NCBI RefSeq assembly: GCF_036669915.1
Contig: NC_089320.1
Coordinates: 11,715,313 to 11,779,312, forward strand
DNA length: 64,000 nt
DNA from: Pocillopora verrucosa
Lineage: Eukaryota > Cnidaria > Anthozoa > Scleractinia > Pocilloporidae
Direction of reading: 5' to 3'
Part shown: in pieces, positions 11,201-22,542 of the stretch
Numbering within the stretch: position 1 is the first letter of the stretch
Layout of the letters: every line of letters begins with the position of its first letter
Translations under genes and position numbers: made by a program
The notes under the pieces: generated by a model
What the model was told of the DNA's origin: nothing
Databases searched by the model: none
Seen by the model: the letters and a program-made list of their open reading frames with translations, nothing else

Positions 11201-13456
11201 AACAGGACCAGATGGGAGCCCTGTGCAAGGAAGCAAATATGCGCGTGAGTAGTGCTTACTGAGTACTACTGTCAACCCTTCTCTCTTAAAATCCATTTTT
11301 TTCTGCTCTCTTCAAATATTCAGTTGTAAATTAATTTTTTTTCCTTGAGAGATGGCAAAAGTTTTCTTACAATTGTATTTGGTTCAGGCTTATCAAGGTT
11401 TTCAACTACAAAGTAATAAAAATAATGAAAATAGTACCGATAAGAATGACAATAAAATTTAATGTTAGTTGTAATAATAATAGTAATAGTAATTAAAAAA
11501 GAGAACAAAAAAACAACAAAAATTGTAAAACGTGTCCATTTTCTCCCTAGCGGACCGCCGAAGGAACTACTACCGCAACTATCGAGATTACCGTCGTGGC
11601 AGACGCCGCCCCCGTGGCAGGCCTAATTCCGCTACAAACGGAGAGGTTAAACCTGAGGAGGAAGGCAAGGAGGGAGGGGACTCGGGTGATCAGCAGGAAC
11701 GGAACGACAACGATGAAAGACCACGCCGGGGCAGGCGATACTACGGCGGGCCACCCCCCTGGGCGAGACGTCGGCGGCCCCGTCCTCCTCCACGGGATAA
11801 CGAATCAGGTGATCAGTCTGAGGAGAAAGGAGAAGAGCCAAGAGAGGAGTCGGATGATAAGGAGAAGAGACGACCCCGTCGTAGACGACGTCCCAGATAC
11901 AGGTAAGCGTTGTTGCTGTTCTTTCTCCCTTATTTGTTTCTTTTCCCTTTCTTCTTTTTTTTTTCTTTTTTTTTTTTTTTTTTTTGGCGTGGGTTTTCCC
12001 CCCTTTTTTCGATCTATAGGATGTCTAATCTTTTGGTTGTTAGCTAAAGTTTTGTGTCGAAATTTTTTCTCCAGGCGCAGGTCTGATGAGGAACGCCCTG
12101 AAGGCGATGAACAAGAAGAACGAGATGGTGATCATGAAGGAGGAGAAGACGGAGAAGAGGTAATCAAAAGTTGCTTTCCTCTAATAGTAGTTTTGTGATG
12201 ACGGAACATTAGGCTCAACGCGGTCTGGCCAAATCCCCCCCGCAAAGCGTTGTTAAGCGTATTGGAACATTCACGTGGAGACTGCGCCATATAAATGTAT
12301 GAATGGTGTTATCATTATTATTAGGTTTTCGGTGGCGGAACAAACCGAAACAATGACCACCTGTCAAATTAGTGGCCAGAGCGTGGTTAGCTCAATTAGG
12401 GGAATGCTGGACTGTTGTGAGTGAGTGGGTGAAGCTTAATACAAGGCAAACACGGAAGGGCTTATTATGTTAAGGGAGGATATGCCGCTATCTGAGCTTT
12501 TGTAGAGAAAGTTGACGTTCTCTGCTAAACGTGAAACTACTTACATGTGTGGGTTTTTCGGTAAATGCTGTTTAAGCGAGGTCTCATCTTGGTCGTGCCT
12601 TGGAAAAACGGTGTGGCGTAAGAACTTATTATTGCGAAAAAAAGAAAAGACAGTGAAACAAACCGAGACGTGTCGTTTTCTTGTGAATTAATCAAGACTA
12701 TGCTTCTATGACAGAAACTTGCGGGTTCACTACATTGTTTCCGATCCAAGGGAAATGGCTTTCACTTATATAAAATGAATGATTAATTGTTTTTTTTTTT
12801 TCCTTTTGTTTACCCTGCAGCGTCCGGCACAGAATCGTCGCCGTCGTCGTCCTTACCGCAGATCTTACAGGCGCCCTCGTAGAGAGGTAAAAGTGAAGTC
12901 GTGGAAAGTCAGTAATTATTTTAGTCTTGATCCTTTGATTGTGGGGTCATGGTTAGATGAACTGGCGCATTATGTAGAGGTGTTCTCCAGACTGTACAAT
13001 TGTTAGATTTTGGTGCCTCAGAAAAAGGCCTTGTCAGGGTCAAATTGTACCGAAGTCGTTATTTGGTCGCCAGAAATGATATTTACTTGTATTTTTCTAA
13101 TAAAGCACCGAGGATTTGAATCGACAGTATTGTATGTAAATTCTTACAACTCACTAGAACTTGAACACTAATTAATAGACACTTAAAAGCTTGCTGCAAA
13201 TTTATTCGCCAAAACGTTAACTAATTTCTTTAGCTTCCAAAACGAGCTCAGCTTGGAGCGCTTCCCATGCAGTCAGGTTAACTTAAGTGGTAGTGGTACT
13301 GCTTGTTTTTGTTCTGTTACTTTTTTTTAAGGAGGTTGCCTTGCTCTTATTCAGATTGTGCCTTTTTTCTAACAGGACGGAGAGAGGGGAAAGGAAAACA
13401 GCGAATCCAAGCCCGAGAATGAAGAGGCTGTGAAAGCCGACGGCAACGCCGAATAA
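8260..13456 (+). CDS. YBX1-like: Y-box binding protein with cold-shock domain (complete, 9 exons)
   Basis: Exons 8260-8320, 8558-8621, 8860-8893, 10342-10431, 11181-11244, 11551-11902, 12075-12159, 12821-12886 and 13376-13456 are in phase throughout and give 298 aa. The cold-shock domain (about residues 22-100) has [18 protein letters not shown] (RNP1), [11 protein letters not shown] (RNP2), [18 protein letters not shown] and [19 protein letters not shown], very close to vertebrate YBX1. After it comes a long tail of Arg/Gly/Pro-rich basic blocks ([38 protein letters not shown]) alternating with acidic runs ([16 protein letters not shown]), the layout known for Y-box proteins. Members bind single-stranded nucleic acid, package mRNA and control translation. 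The exon 4 donor is ambiguous: GTGGGA at 10432 gives the family-like GAKGLEAAN, while the stronger GTAAGG at 10441 would insert VGN. Both keep the frame. Confidence 0.93.
12200..12335 (+). mobile_element. SINE 3' end fragment in the Y-box gene intron
   Basis: The stretch with AAGCGTATTGGAACATTCAC, GGAGACTGCGCCATATAAAT and a following ATTATTATTA tail has the form of a SINE 3' end (conserved tail plus simple-repeat terminus). No A or B box is seen, so it is 5'-truncated or diverged. The assignment rests on recalled style, not on a search. Confidence 0.4.
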
Positions 13457-15299
13457 TTAAGACATGCAGCGCGGAGATTAGGCAACTATGAGCCTCCACT
13501 TAATTCAATTAATTAGCTTTGATTCTCTCGTTTTATATTAGATCAGGGAAAAGTTCAATCAATTTTTTTTCTTTAATGGTCATCATTTATTTGTTACAGT
13601 AGCTGAACTCTCATATGAGCACGTTTTTGTACCGTCCTAGTCATGTCTTTATGGTTAAAACTGTTGCCCATTTTGACGAGCTTTGGTTTTTCTGTTCCGT
13701 TTAGATTAGTTACAAGTGAGGTCATAGTTGTTGTGTTAAGTCAACCTTTGTATCTTTAATCCATCTTGCAGCGGAATTCAGTTTGTGTGAACGATCGATT
13801 TTTTGCCATCATTTTTTGCCGTCGGAATTAATAAAAACCGTCCGTGAAAAATCACCTATGGCTCTTGTGTTGTTTGTAAACTAAGGGTCTTTGTTTTTTG
13901 GCCACCCGCACTATATTTCACCTGTCCATCAAAGTCAAACCTTAATTGTTGAGACCCATAAGGTATCAGAACTTATGAAAATTTATACGATTTGAACACT
14001 AGACGAGAAACTTAAAAATAAAACTTAAATAGAAGCGGACATCCTCGCTGGCTATAATATCCACTTAAAGGTTAAGGAAAACTCGGAAAAAAAGATTGTT
14101 CAATCTCAAAATGACGGGTCAAATTGGATTGTTCCGGACATGGTAAATAACCATAGATTGCGACGCAGCCCAAGCTTCAGGAAATAAGCATACGTGTTTG
14201 CCTAATTCTGGCTCAGTTTAACAGAAAAATACCAAAGAGCAAACAAATGTATAATCAACAAGGGTGGAAAGTGATGGAGAAGGTTATAACGGATTGCAAG
14301 CAAGGAAGTGCAAACTTAAAATTAGGCACGACTTTCGTAAGCACTGCAAACCACTTTTGGAACCGTTTGAAGCGTGACCGAGCTAAGCGAAAGGATAGAC
14401 TGAATAAGCACGCCTTGCTCCTCTACAATTCCCGCTAGTTGAAAGGCACAAGGGGAGGCGTGGCTGCGATGCCACGGAGGTGGAGTGGTTTGTATTGAAT
14501 ATGTTATTAACTGGGAAAAAACAACTTGTTTTTAGTTCAAAACAGAATATATTGCTGAGTATCCTTTAAATACTCACATCTTTAAACCAGTTATGGACAA
14601 GAAGTGTTATCTCGTTTTAAGTAAGTGTAACGTTTTTGCCTTTATATATGAGCATGTGGGTGTCGCGTTGAAACGGAATAAGTCTCTACAGTCATTTCCC
14701 GATTATTGCCTGTGGACTAGAATGAAAAATGAATTTTATTGTAGTAACTTTCCTAGTTTCTAACTAATTAGAATTTTGACAGTATATGAAACTTCCTTCC
14801 TGAGAGTTCCTCTTGAGAGGTTTGACCGCATACATGGTATCTTGCCTGGAACGCACCGCTCGGTACTTTGTCCATTTTTCTCCTACGGAATTTAGAGGAT
14901 GTACGTTTTTCTTAGCTTGCCTCAAATCCCCATTTGCTGATAGAGTTCTACCATTGTTTTACGGTGACGATCATGATGGCTCGCTTGTAATCGACACAAT
15001 ACCAAGCTTTGATTCTTCTCAGTGTGACAACCAATCATTTCCCTTCCACTTCCGGGTAGTTATTGACAAAATGTGAATTGAGACAGTCGATTATTTGAAG
15101 ATGGCTACCCCTGAAATAAAAACCTTGGAGCACTAAAAAAGTCAGCTGTCAGAAGTCGCTGAAGTATTTATGTACAAAAATATATACTAAACAAGCTGTA
15201 GAGGTTCAAAAGTGCATTAGCGCGCCTAAATCAGTGAAGGAAATAGTAAGTCAGTGGTTTCCCGTCTCAGAGTCTGACGTTAGAACTTCATCGGGAAAG
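13457..15299. other. Y-box gene 3' UTR, then intergenic DNA
   Basis: An AATAAA polyadenylation signal at 13830-13835, about 375 bp after the stop, marks the probable end of the Y-box transcript. The rest is AT-rich. Open frames at 14247-14438 and 14813-15076 show no recognisable domain, signal peptide or splice context. Confidence 0.55.
13830..13835 (+). terminator. Polyadenylation signal of the Y-box gene
   Basis: Canonical AATAAA in a T-rich setting, 374 nt downstream of the TAA stop. It is the only perfect AATAAA I see close downstream on this strand. Confidence 0.6.
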
Positions 15300-15540
15300 A
15301 CATTCTATCACTTATTTAGTCTCTGTCAGCCAGTCAGCCTTTAGGTGGTCATCCAGTTGGTCGATCGCTTGATCAGTCTGAGTCAGGCAGTCAGTCAGCC
15401 TTTGGGGGTCAGCCAGTCGGTTGATCGTCCGGTCGGTCGGTAGGAAAGTCAGTCAGCCAGTCAGTCCGTCAGCCTTTAGGGGTCAGCTAATTAGTCGATC
15501 GCTCAACCGATAGGGAAGTCAGTCAATGAGGTAGTCAGCT
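15300..15540. repeat. Degenerate GTCA satellite, first block
   Basis: Dense repetition of CAGTCAGTC/GGTCAGCC-type words with a 4 bp period, for example AGTCAGTCAGCCAGTCAGTC. Variants such as GTCGGTCG and GTCGATCG keep the 4 bp register. Confidence 0.85.
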
Positions 15541-16087
15541 GAACCTTTCATCTAAACATTTATTTTTGTGGACAGCGTCAAAAGGGCCGGAAGATAACAG
15601 TGAATGGACATTTATTTCATTAAATCAACCCTGTTTAAAAGAAAGATCGAGTTCCGCTGATTGCGTAAACCCGTGGTTCGGTTTAGACATCGTATAAATA
15701 ACCGGCCCTCAGTTTTTTACAGTGCTCGCTAACCGACATGGCACGACGGTTTCTGTAAATATTGCTTATTTTGAGTCAGCTCGTCCGTCCGCCAGACATT
15801 CAGTCCATGGGTCACACAGACGGTTGTTCAATGAACCAGTACAAGCTCAGCACGGACGTCTCGACAAGCATTGACAGTTTGTTAGTTACTTAATTTGGAC
15901 TTACATGCACAAGAGTCTTAGTCAACTGTTTTTTCGTTCCGGCTTTAGCGCGTTATCACTTTACATAGAAAGGTCGTCATCTTATGTCACTGTGAAGTTG
16001 TCGTTTCAAAAGAGAATCAACAGGTCGAATTCGTGTTTACTCTTTTTCTTTTAACTGATCTTAATGCTGTGGTCATGCTATAACTTA
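15541..16087. other. Spacer inside the satellite region with a TATA-like box
   Basis: About 550 bp of mostly non-repeat DNA. TATAAATA occurs at about 15695, followed by a short open frame of only a few codons (MARRFL, stop). No gene can be supported. Confidence 0.35.
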
Positions 16088-16643
16088 ATACCGTACTTTC
16101 TCGAATAAGCTCCTCCCTAGAGTAGATGGCCGCATTTGGGACAGAAAAGTTAATAGGTACCGCCTCCGAACAAGCGCTACCGTCCCGGTTGCGGCGCTTA
16201 CTGATTCGAAGAATTCTTTCACAAGCTGCAATACTGTACGCAGTTGGATATCTTGGGTGTCCTCGATACAAAACCTGTCGAATGTACAGATTGAGAAGTA
16301 GAAGAGGTGTACTCTCCCGCGCTAGAGCTCAGAGACTCAGATCAAGAAGGGCCAGCTACATCTAAAATGATCGAGGACACTACGCGCACGGTGGCGGAGA
16401 GACAAACGGTGATAACTAAAAGATACCTCTGTTAGTAACTGAAAAATTTTGGAACACGAGATATTTCATTAAATTTTTGCACAGATGAAAAATTTACCGT
16501 GAAATTGAAAGATGACATTACTTCGTCGCGTACAAGTTTTGAAGGCTCCCCCTTAAATGAGCACAGCCTTCGAATGAGCGCTGTATTTGAAAGCGGGAAA
16601 CATTAAATAAGCGACGCGTTGCTCATTCGAGTAAATACGGTAT
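16088..16643. mobile_element. Terminal-inverted-repeat element inserted in the satellite region
   Basis: The left end ATACCGTACTTTCTCGAATAAGC and the right end GCTCATTCGAGTAAATACGGTAT are inverted copies of each other over about 23 bp with few mismatches. Sub-terminal motifs (TTCGAATGAGCGC, AATAAGCGACGCG) repeat the same theme. I see no clear target-site duplication. It carries a 79-codon plus-strand frame (16126-16365) rich in arginine that shows no transposase signature, so the element is non-autonomous. The superfamily is not assigned. Confidence 0.65.
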
Positions 16644-17159
16644 GCGAGTAAACCGGTAAAATATCCATTCGTCTGCGTGTCAGTCAAATTCAAGCACGGT
16701 CAGTCACGGCCCAACAAAATAACTTGTATTAAGAAGTCAGTCAGTTCATTAGTACATGATGGTTTTTATTTACAACTATATATACAATTTTTCGGACTAC
16801 TGCCAATATTTTCTGAGGTAGCTAAATGCAAAAAAAAAAAGTTTGGAGAAGTCAAGTTCTTGTCTAAGTCGTCAGAGCAAGTGGAGTGAGAACATTGGTG
16901 ACAAGAGACTTATTAGTGCTACTGAGTTATCTTCAACATCAATTGCCTCACCGCAGAGCTTTCGGTGCAACCAAAAATCGTGTTGCATATTTCAACGTAA
17001 GAACACAGTTTTTGACAGAAAATTTTACAATACCGTTTTTCAGTCTATGTCTTACTTATAGGTCTTAGTCATATTCACATAAGGTGTACACTGTTGGTCC
17101 GTCACTGCGTCTTTGGTAGCAATCCGTGTGCGAACGTTGTGAGTAGGGTAGTTAAATGC
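16644..17159. other. Interval between the TIR element and the main satellite
   Basis: It contains scattered CAGTCAGT words and some AT-rich unique DNA with two short overlapping frames at 16843-17068. Nothing can be supported as a gene. Confidence 0.35.
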
Positions 17160-19560
17160 ATTTGGCAGCGAACGTGTTAATCAGTCAGCGAGATATCATG
17201 CGTCATCAGTTTAGTAAGCCAGGCTGTCTGTCCGCTTATCAATCAGGGAGTCAGTCTGTCAGCTAATCAGTTAATTTATCGGTCAGAAAGTCAATCTTTC
17301 AGTTAATCGGTTAGTCTATCAGTCAGAGAGTCAGTCTGTCAGCTAATCAGTTAGTCTATCAGTCAGAGAGTCAGACTGTCAGCGGATAAGTCAGTGTATT
17401 ATTCAGACATTCAGTTTGTCAGCTACTCAGTTAGTCTGTCAGTCAGAGAGTCAGTCTGTCAGCGGATAAGTCAGTTTATTATTCAGACAGTCAGTCTATC
17501 AACTATCAGTCAGAGAGTCAGCCTGTCGGCGCATAAGTCAGTTTATTATTCAGACAGTCAGCCTGTCACCTAATCAGTTAGTCTATCAGTCAGACAGTCA
17601 GTCTGTCGGCTAATAAGTCAGTTTATTACTTAGACAGTCAGTCAGTGAGCCTATCAGTCAGACAGTCAGTCTGTCAGCTAATAAGTCAGAGTTTATTAAT
17701 CAGACAGTCTGTGTATCAGCTAATCAGCTAGTCTATCAGTCAGACACTCAATCTGTTAGGCTGTCAGCTAATAAGTTAGTCTATCAGTCAGTCTGTTAGT
17801 CTGTCAGTTAATCAGTCAGTCTATCAGCCAGACAGTCAGTCTGACAGTCTGTCAGCTTATAAGTCTCTTATTCAGACGGTCAGTCTGTCAGCGGATAAGT
17901 CAGTTCATTATTCAGACAGTCAATCTGTCAGTCTATCAACTAATCAGTCAGTCTATCAGTCAGACAGTCAGTCTGTCAGCCGATAAGAAAATGTATTATT
18001 TAGAAAGTCAATCTTTCAGTTAGTCTATGCTTCCAACAGACAGTTGATCAGTCCATCGTTCACCACATCATAAATGCTAATCAGTGTGATAGCCCTATAA
18101 GTAGGAAAGTTGAATACATCTGACAGTTAACGTGACAATTAGCGAGTTATTTGTTGGGCATAAGTTTTTCAGTCTGTCTGTTAGTCAATCAGTCAGTCTA
18201 TTGGCCGGCAGTCAGTCAATCGACATGCTGGCCAGAGTCAGTCTGTCAGTCAGTCAGTCAGATAGTCAGACAGTCTGTCAGTCGGTCAGGTGGTCAGTTG
18301 GTCATTCAGCCAGGTAGTCAGTTGGTCAGGCAGTCGGTCAGTCAGTCGGTCAGTTGATCAGTTAGTCTGTGTCCACATAACTGGTTCCAATCCAGATGCT
18401 CGCCTAGCGACTAGGATAATGTGAGACATCTGGTAGCCAACATGTCAATTCGTCAACGCGTTTTCCGCATGGCGTCAGTTTAGTTGGCCAGTAAGTCATT
18501 CTCTCAGTCATTCAAAAAGTCAGTCAGTCAGTCAGTCAGCCTTACAATCAATCTGCAACTCAGACGGTCAGACGGCCAGTTAGCCAGCAATTAAGCAAGT
18601 CAGTCAGTTCCTTAACGTACCATTAATACTAAATCATGTGATAACCTTGTGATTTTTGTAGTTTAAGGCACCTGGAAGTTAATATTTAACCCAGTCAGCG
18701 AATCATATGTTAGGCACAAGTTAAGTAAGCCAGTCAGTCTGTTAGTCAGCCTGTAAGTATGTCTGTCAATTCACCGTTGTGTGGGTCAATTCGTTTGTCA
18801 GTTGCTCGGTTAGTCATTCTGTAAGATAAGGGCCATCAGCCATTGTCTATTGATCAGCGAGTCATTCAGCCGGTTGGACAGTCGGACAGTCAGTCGGTCA
18901 GTAATTAAATAGTTAGGTTAGTGAACATTCAGTCTTGAGTTGGTATCTGAGTCACTAAGTGTGAAAATCACGAGGTTCCTAATGACATTAATCACTAATT
19001 AGTCGTGTGTAAGTTGATCAGTCACTCAGTCTGTCGAGCTTTCTAACAGCCAGTAATCTTCAGTCTGTCATTCAGTTGTTAAGAGAATTAGTCAATCATT
19101 CAGTCATTCGTCAGTCGGTCAGTCGATCAGCTATTGTCAAGTTGAACATTCAGCATTCAGTCTCGCCGTCAGTTAGTAAAGAGGGTAGCAAAGGTAGAGG
19201 GGGGGAGGGGGGGTCTAATTTTGGCCTTACTCGCGCTTCGCGTATAAACCATTTGCCCCCCTCCATCAGGCAGTTGTCTTTTAGTCTCTCAGTCAGTAGG
19301 CCATTTGGTCACTTAGTTAGAGAAGAGTTAGTCCTGATTCAGTTTTTTCATTCAGTTAGCCTGTCAGTCAGTTTGGAAATCATGGAGTGAATACAGACAT
19401 TTAAATCATTCGTCAGTGAGTCAGTCGTCTGTCACTCAGTCATTTGCTTAATCAGGCAGTCATAGAGTCAGTTATTAAGTCACTCGGTCATTCAGTTGCG
19501 CTGTTAGCCTGTTAGTCAGCCAATCAGTTGATCGTTAGTCAATCCGAAAATTCTTACCGT
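17160..19560. repeat. Long degenerate GTCA satellite, main blocks
   Basis: About 2.4 kb dominated by a 4 bp period (GTCA/CAGT with TCTG, TCGG, TTAG variants). It is densest at 17220-18010, 18160-18360 and 18490-18640, then looser to 19560. In 17260-18000 a higher-order order is visible. A block containing CAGCTAATCAGTTAGTCTAT alternates with one containing CAGCGGATAAGTCAGTTTAT and then TATTCAGACA. Open frames here read as Ser-Val-Gln repeats and are by-products of the period. Confidence 0.85.
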
Positions 19561-20467
19561 AATGAGCGATCAATGCGATAACAGCAACGATCTTAGGTGT
19601 TAATTTCATTCCGATTGTAAACTTCTCCTATTCTGACAAGTTTATCTCTATAATTTGTCAAGTTAGTTCGTTTGCCATCTAACGGAATACCTCCGCGTTC
19701 GGTGTAATTTTATCGGTTTCGAGGTTTATCTTTCTCGTCTGCATCATCCTAGCTGGCAGTAGGTCTTGTAACGTGTTAGTTATTTGCTTTGAAATTAAGA
19801 TAAATCTTGATTTTACCTTTATCATTATCATCACGAATGTCATCAGGTAATCTACCTGTTGTTGTGAAAGTGATACTATTGTCAGTATGTTAAGCGTCTC
19901 TGTGGCTTCTCTCAGTCCTTTTTTAGCTTGTCAAAACCTTGTCTTTGTCAGTCGTTAACAAGGCATACTGTCATTGTTTTTGCACCATCACAGTTTACAA
20001 ACCTTTTCCTTGGGTTTTGACGCGAATTTTGACTTGATTTTGGACTTGAGTCTTGAGTCTTTTGACTTGACTTTTCGTCGGAATTTTAAACTTAACCCGT
20101 TTTCATCCAAGAGGAGGGGAAGTATTTGCTGCATTTTCCGTAAGACTGCCACGGCGATTGGAGTTGAACTCGTAATGCAGACATAATTTGTCTTCTGGGT
20201 AGTTGATAATTAATTGACTGAACTCCATAAAATCTTCTGTCGCTAAACTAGGTTCTCAGATCAACCATTGTTGTCTTCACATGTCTTTGACATGGCGTCG
20301 GAGAATGGATTATCACTTACGTGACCAACAAGTGTTCTTCATGCGACAAGGCATGATGAAGTCATAGCATCCCGTCGATTTTCGGCTGCATCACTTGACT
20401 AGAACAATGTGCAGTCATTAACTCAGCGTTTTCATAAAAAAAAAAAAAAATGTTAAAATATTCATAC
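19561..20467. other. Intergenic DNA before the sulfotransferase 3' end
   Basis: No gene is recognisable. On the minus strand the part near 20440-20467 is the probable start of the sulfotransferase 3' UTR, and a T/A homopolymer lies at about 20437-20450. Confidence 0.4.
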
Positions 20468-21313
20468 TCAGGAGTACTCTTCCATCGAATATCCGAACAT
20501 CTCAAAATCATGCCTGTACTTGTTATACAATTTGCCTTTAGTCTGCTTCGGCAGCGACTTGAAATACTCCTTTGCTAGACTTTTTGTGGGTAACTTGTAT
20601 CTAGAAGTCTTATTGTGTGGAAATTGTACTTTATCATTCGCCTGGAGAATGTTCAATAGCTGGTCAGCTTCAGTATATAAATTTTCAAACTTTCCTATAA
20701 AATCGTAGTAAATTAAACACGGATGGCACAGCATGTCGTACAGTTTCCAGTGCCAATCCATAAACTCGGGCTCAGAATTATTAATAAATTCAACAAATTC
20801 TGCAAAGCTCACACCTTCTCCCGTCTTGAGAGACCTGATATCGGGATTATGCCGATATTTTCGTATGATATGCCTGCCATACATCTCTTTAAACAGCGTC
20901 AAATTGTAAGAGTCTATGAACTTGTTTCTGTATGCTGAAACAAGTCGCTCAAATGGGTGTCGAACGAACAGAAACTTGTAGTAAGTGCTGAGTCTGTGAA
21001 CAATCTCCTCCGCAGAGTATTGGTTCAAATATCGAAAAAATCCTAAGCTGCGATTATGCACGTCCGCGGTCTTAATACTCCATGGGTCAGCGGCGTCACC
21101 ATTCATAACCATGAGCACTCGTTTCCAGTTGGAGCAAGCCACTTTCGGAATGTAACAATAGAGTAGTTTGTGATAATCATCCACAATGATGTTTCTGAAA
21201 TAGTACGCGGGGATTTCGTTGCTTGAATGTGGAGGGAGAAGTTCTTTTGGGTCTCGCTTGTGACAGTAGTCAATGAGGTGCTTCTTCCGCAACTCTTGGG
21301 TCTCGTCAGTTGT
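20468..21313 (-). CDS. Carbohydrate (chondroitin-type) sulfotransferase, catalytic exon
   Basis: One open exon of about 282 codons, ending in TGA. It starts after acceptor TTTCAG at 21319-21314 with TTDETQELRKKHLIDYCHKR. It holds both PAPS-binding motifs of the CHST8-14 (Sulfotransfer_2) family: the 5'-phosphosulfate loop YCYIPKVACSNWKRVLMVM and the 3'-phosphate motif FVRHPFERLVSAYRNKF. A conserved C-terminal YDFIGKFENLYTEADQLL follows. Enzymes of this family sit in the Golgi membrane and transfer sulfate from PAPS to GalNAc in chondroitin/dermatan sulfate or related glycans. Almost the whole luminal domain is in one exon. The exact paralog (CHST11-14 type versus CHST8-10 type) and the acceptor sugar cannot be decided from sequence alone. 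A membrane-anchor exon probably lies upstream at 22443-22542. Confidence 0.85.
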   Translation of the reverse strand, partial: TTDETQELRKKHLIDYCHKRDPKELLPPHSSNEIPAYYFRNIIVDDYHKLLYCYIPKVACSNWKRVLMVMNGDAADPWSIKTADVHNRSLGFFRYLNQYSAEEIVHRLSTYYKFLFVRHPFERLVSAYRNKFIDSYNLTLFKEMYGRHIIRKYRHNPDIRSLKTGEGVSFAEFVEFINNSEPEFMDWHWKLYDMLCHPCLIYYDFIGKFENLYTEADQLLNILQANDKVQFPHNKTSRYKLPTKSLAKEYFKSLPKQTKGKLYNKYRHDFEMFGYSMEEYS

Positions 21314-22442
21314 CTGAAAGAAAAATGGCCTTTGTACTTGCCTTTGGAGTATTTAAAACCGAGTTAGGAGAGAGTTCTATCTTTTTAAACTCTAACCTCC
21401 ACAATATCGAGTCTATGCCATGGCTAAGGTATTTCTTGTTAGTGTTTTGCTGCTAGGAGCTTTGCTCAAACATTGCTATTAAGAAATTTGACTGCGAAAA
21501 CAAACTATACTAACATTACGATAAGTACTAGTAGATAATGCAAATTTAATGTTGAAAAAATGACGGACGACAAATAACGGGCAGCCAGCGACAAGCGCGA
21601 GAAAATTAAACACGTGTGATTATGTTGCAGTTGATGAAATGTACTCCTACATCTGGCTGGTTGAGTTTGTGATGAGAAGTAGGCCGGCCAGATTTTCTGA
21701 GCCAATCAGAAACCTTCTTAAGGCTACAGTACGTTTACCTGTAATTTTCAAATATTTGTAAGTAGACATAGAATTGATAAAAAGAGAGTTTTATCAATTT
21801 ACACTGCTGAAAAAAGAATTAAAAGAAGAAACAGAAGGTTTTTTCTTCTTTAAAGAAAGAATTACGTAAATCGTAAAGGGAAAGGAGGATTACGTCATTA
21901 TTTTACAGCCTGGGGCAACCTTGGAAAATTTAAACTAAAAAATCTTCATAAGAAAGATTTGTTTCTAATATACAACTTGGAGTGGACAAAATCAGGAGTG
22001 GATGCAATATGTGTCAAAGGATAATGCAACTGTTGACGTGACTTAGAACCAGCAAAGCGATTCACTTCCGGCAAAAACAAGGTTTAATCTCCTGGAACAG
22101 GATTTAAGTGTTAGACTTCTCAGATGTCAAGTTTCATTACAAAGGGCGCTACCAATGCCTCGTTCTGATATAAGAGTCAGGAAATCTATCTAAAATATTA
22201 AGAATTATGGGCCTGGAGAAAGAACGAAACAAACCTTCCAAGTATTTTCTCGAAAACTGTATACATCGTGACGTCTGAAGTTGTTATTTTCTGCAAAATA
22301 AGTGTTTTTTTTTCTTAAATCAACTTCTGGAGAGAACCAAGGATTATTTGAGCCGAAAGAAAAATAAACTGATCGAGGAAATCTGAAAAGTAGATGAAGA
22401 AAAATTTTGACAGATGTTTATTATGATTGTCGACACGTTTAC

Positions 22443-22542
22443 CTGCGAAGTTATCTTCGTTTTGACTACGAAACGCTTCCCAAACCAGTAAACCAAACAG
22501 GCCTAACAGTGATCCCAGACGAAACAAAAACAGTCTCACCAT
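22443..22542 (-). CDS. Candidate first exon (type II membrane anchor) of the sulfotransferase
   Basis: ATG at 22542 begins MVRLFLFRLGSLLGLFGLL, then WEAFRSQNEDNFAG, with a donor GTAAAC at 22442. A short basic N terminus plus one hydrophobic segment is the usual Golgi type II anchor of this enzyme family, and it lies on the same strand 1.1 kb upstream. The exon ends in phase 1, whereas the catalytic exon opens in phase 0 at its best acceptor. At least one further small exon, or a different acceptor, is therefore needed, and I could not identify it. Confidence 0.45.

Noticed and set aside
11596..12198. Long 200-codon plus-strand frame overlapping the Y-box gene
   Set aside because: It is an alternate frame of exon 6 that runs through a T-rich intron into exon 7. 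The correct frame matches Y-box protein composition and has agreeing splice phases.
18132..18357. Ser-Val-Gln repeat frames that look like a low-complexity protein
   Set aside because: They arise from the GTCA period in overlapping frames and are interrupted by stops elsewhere in the same satellite.
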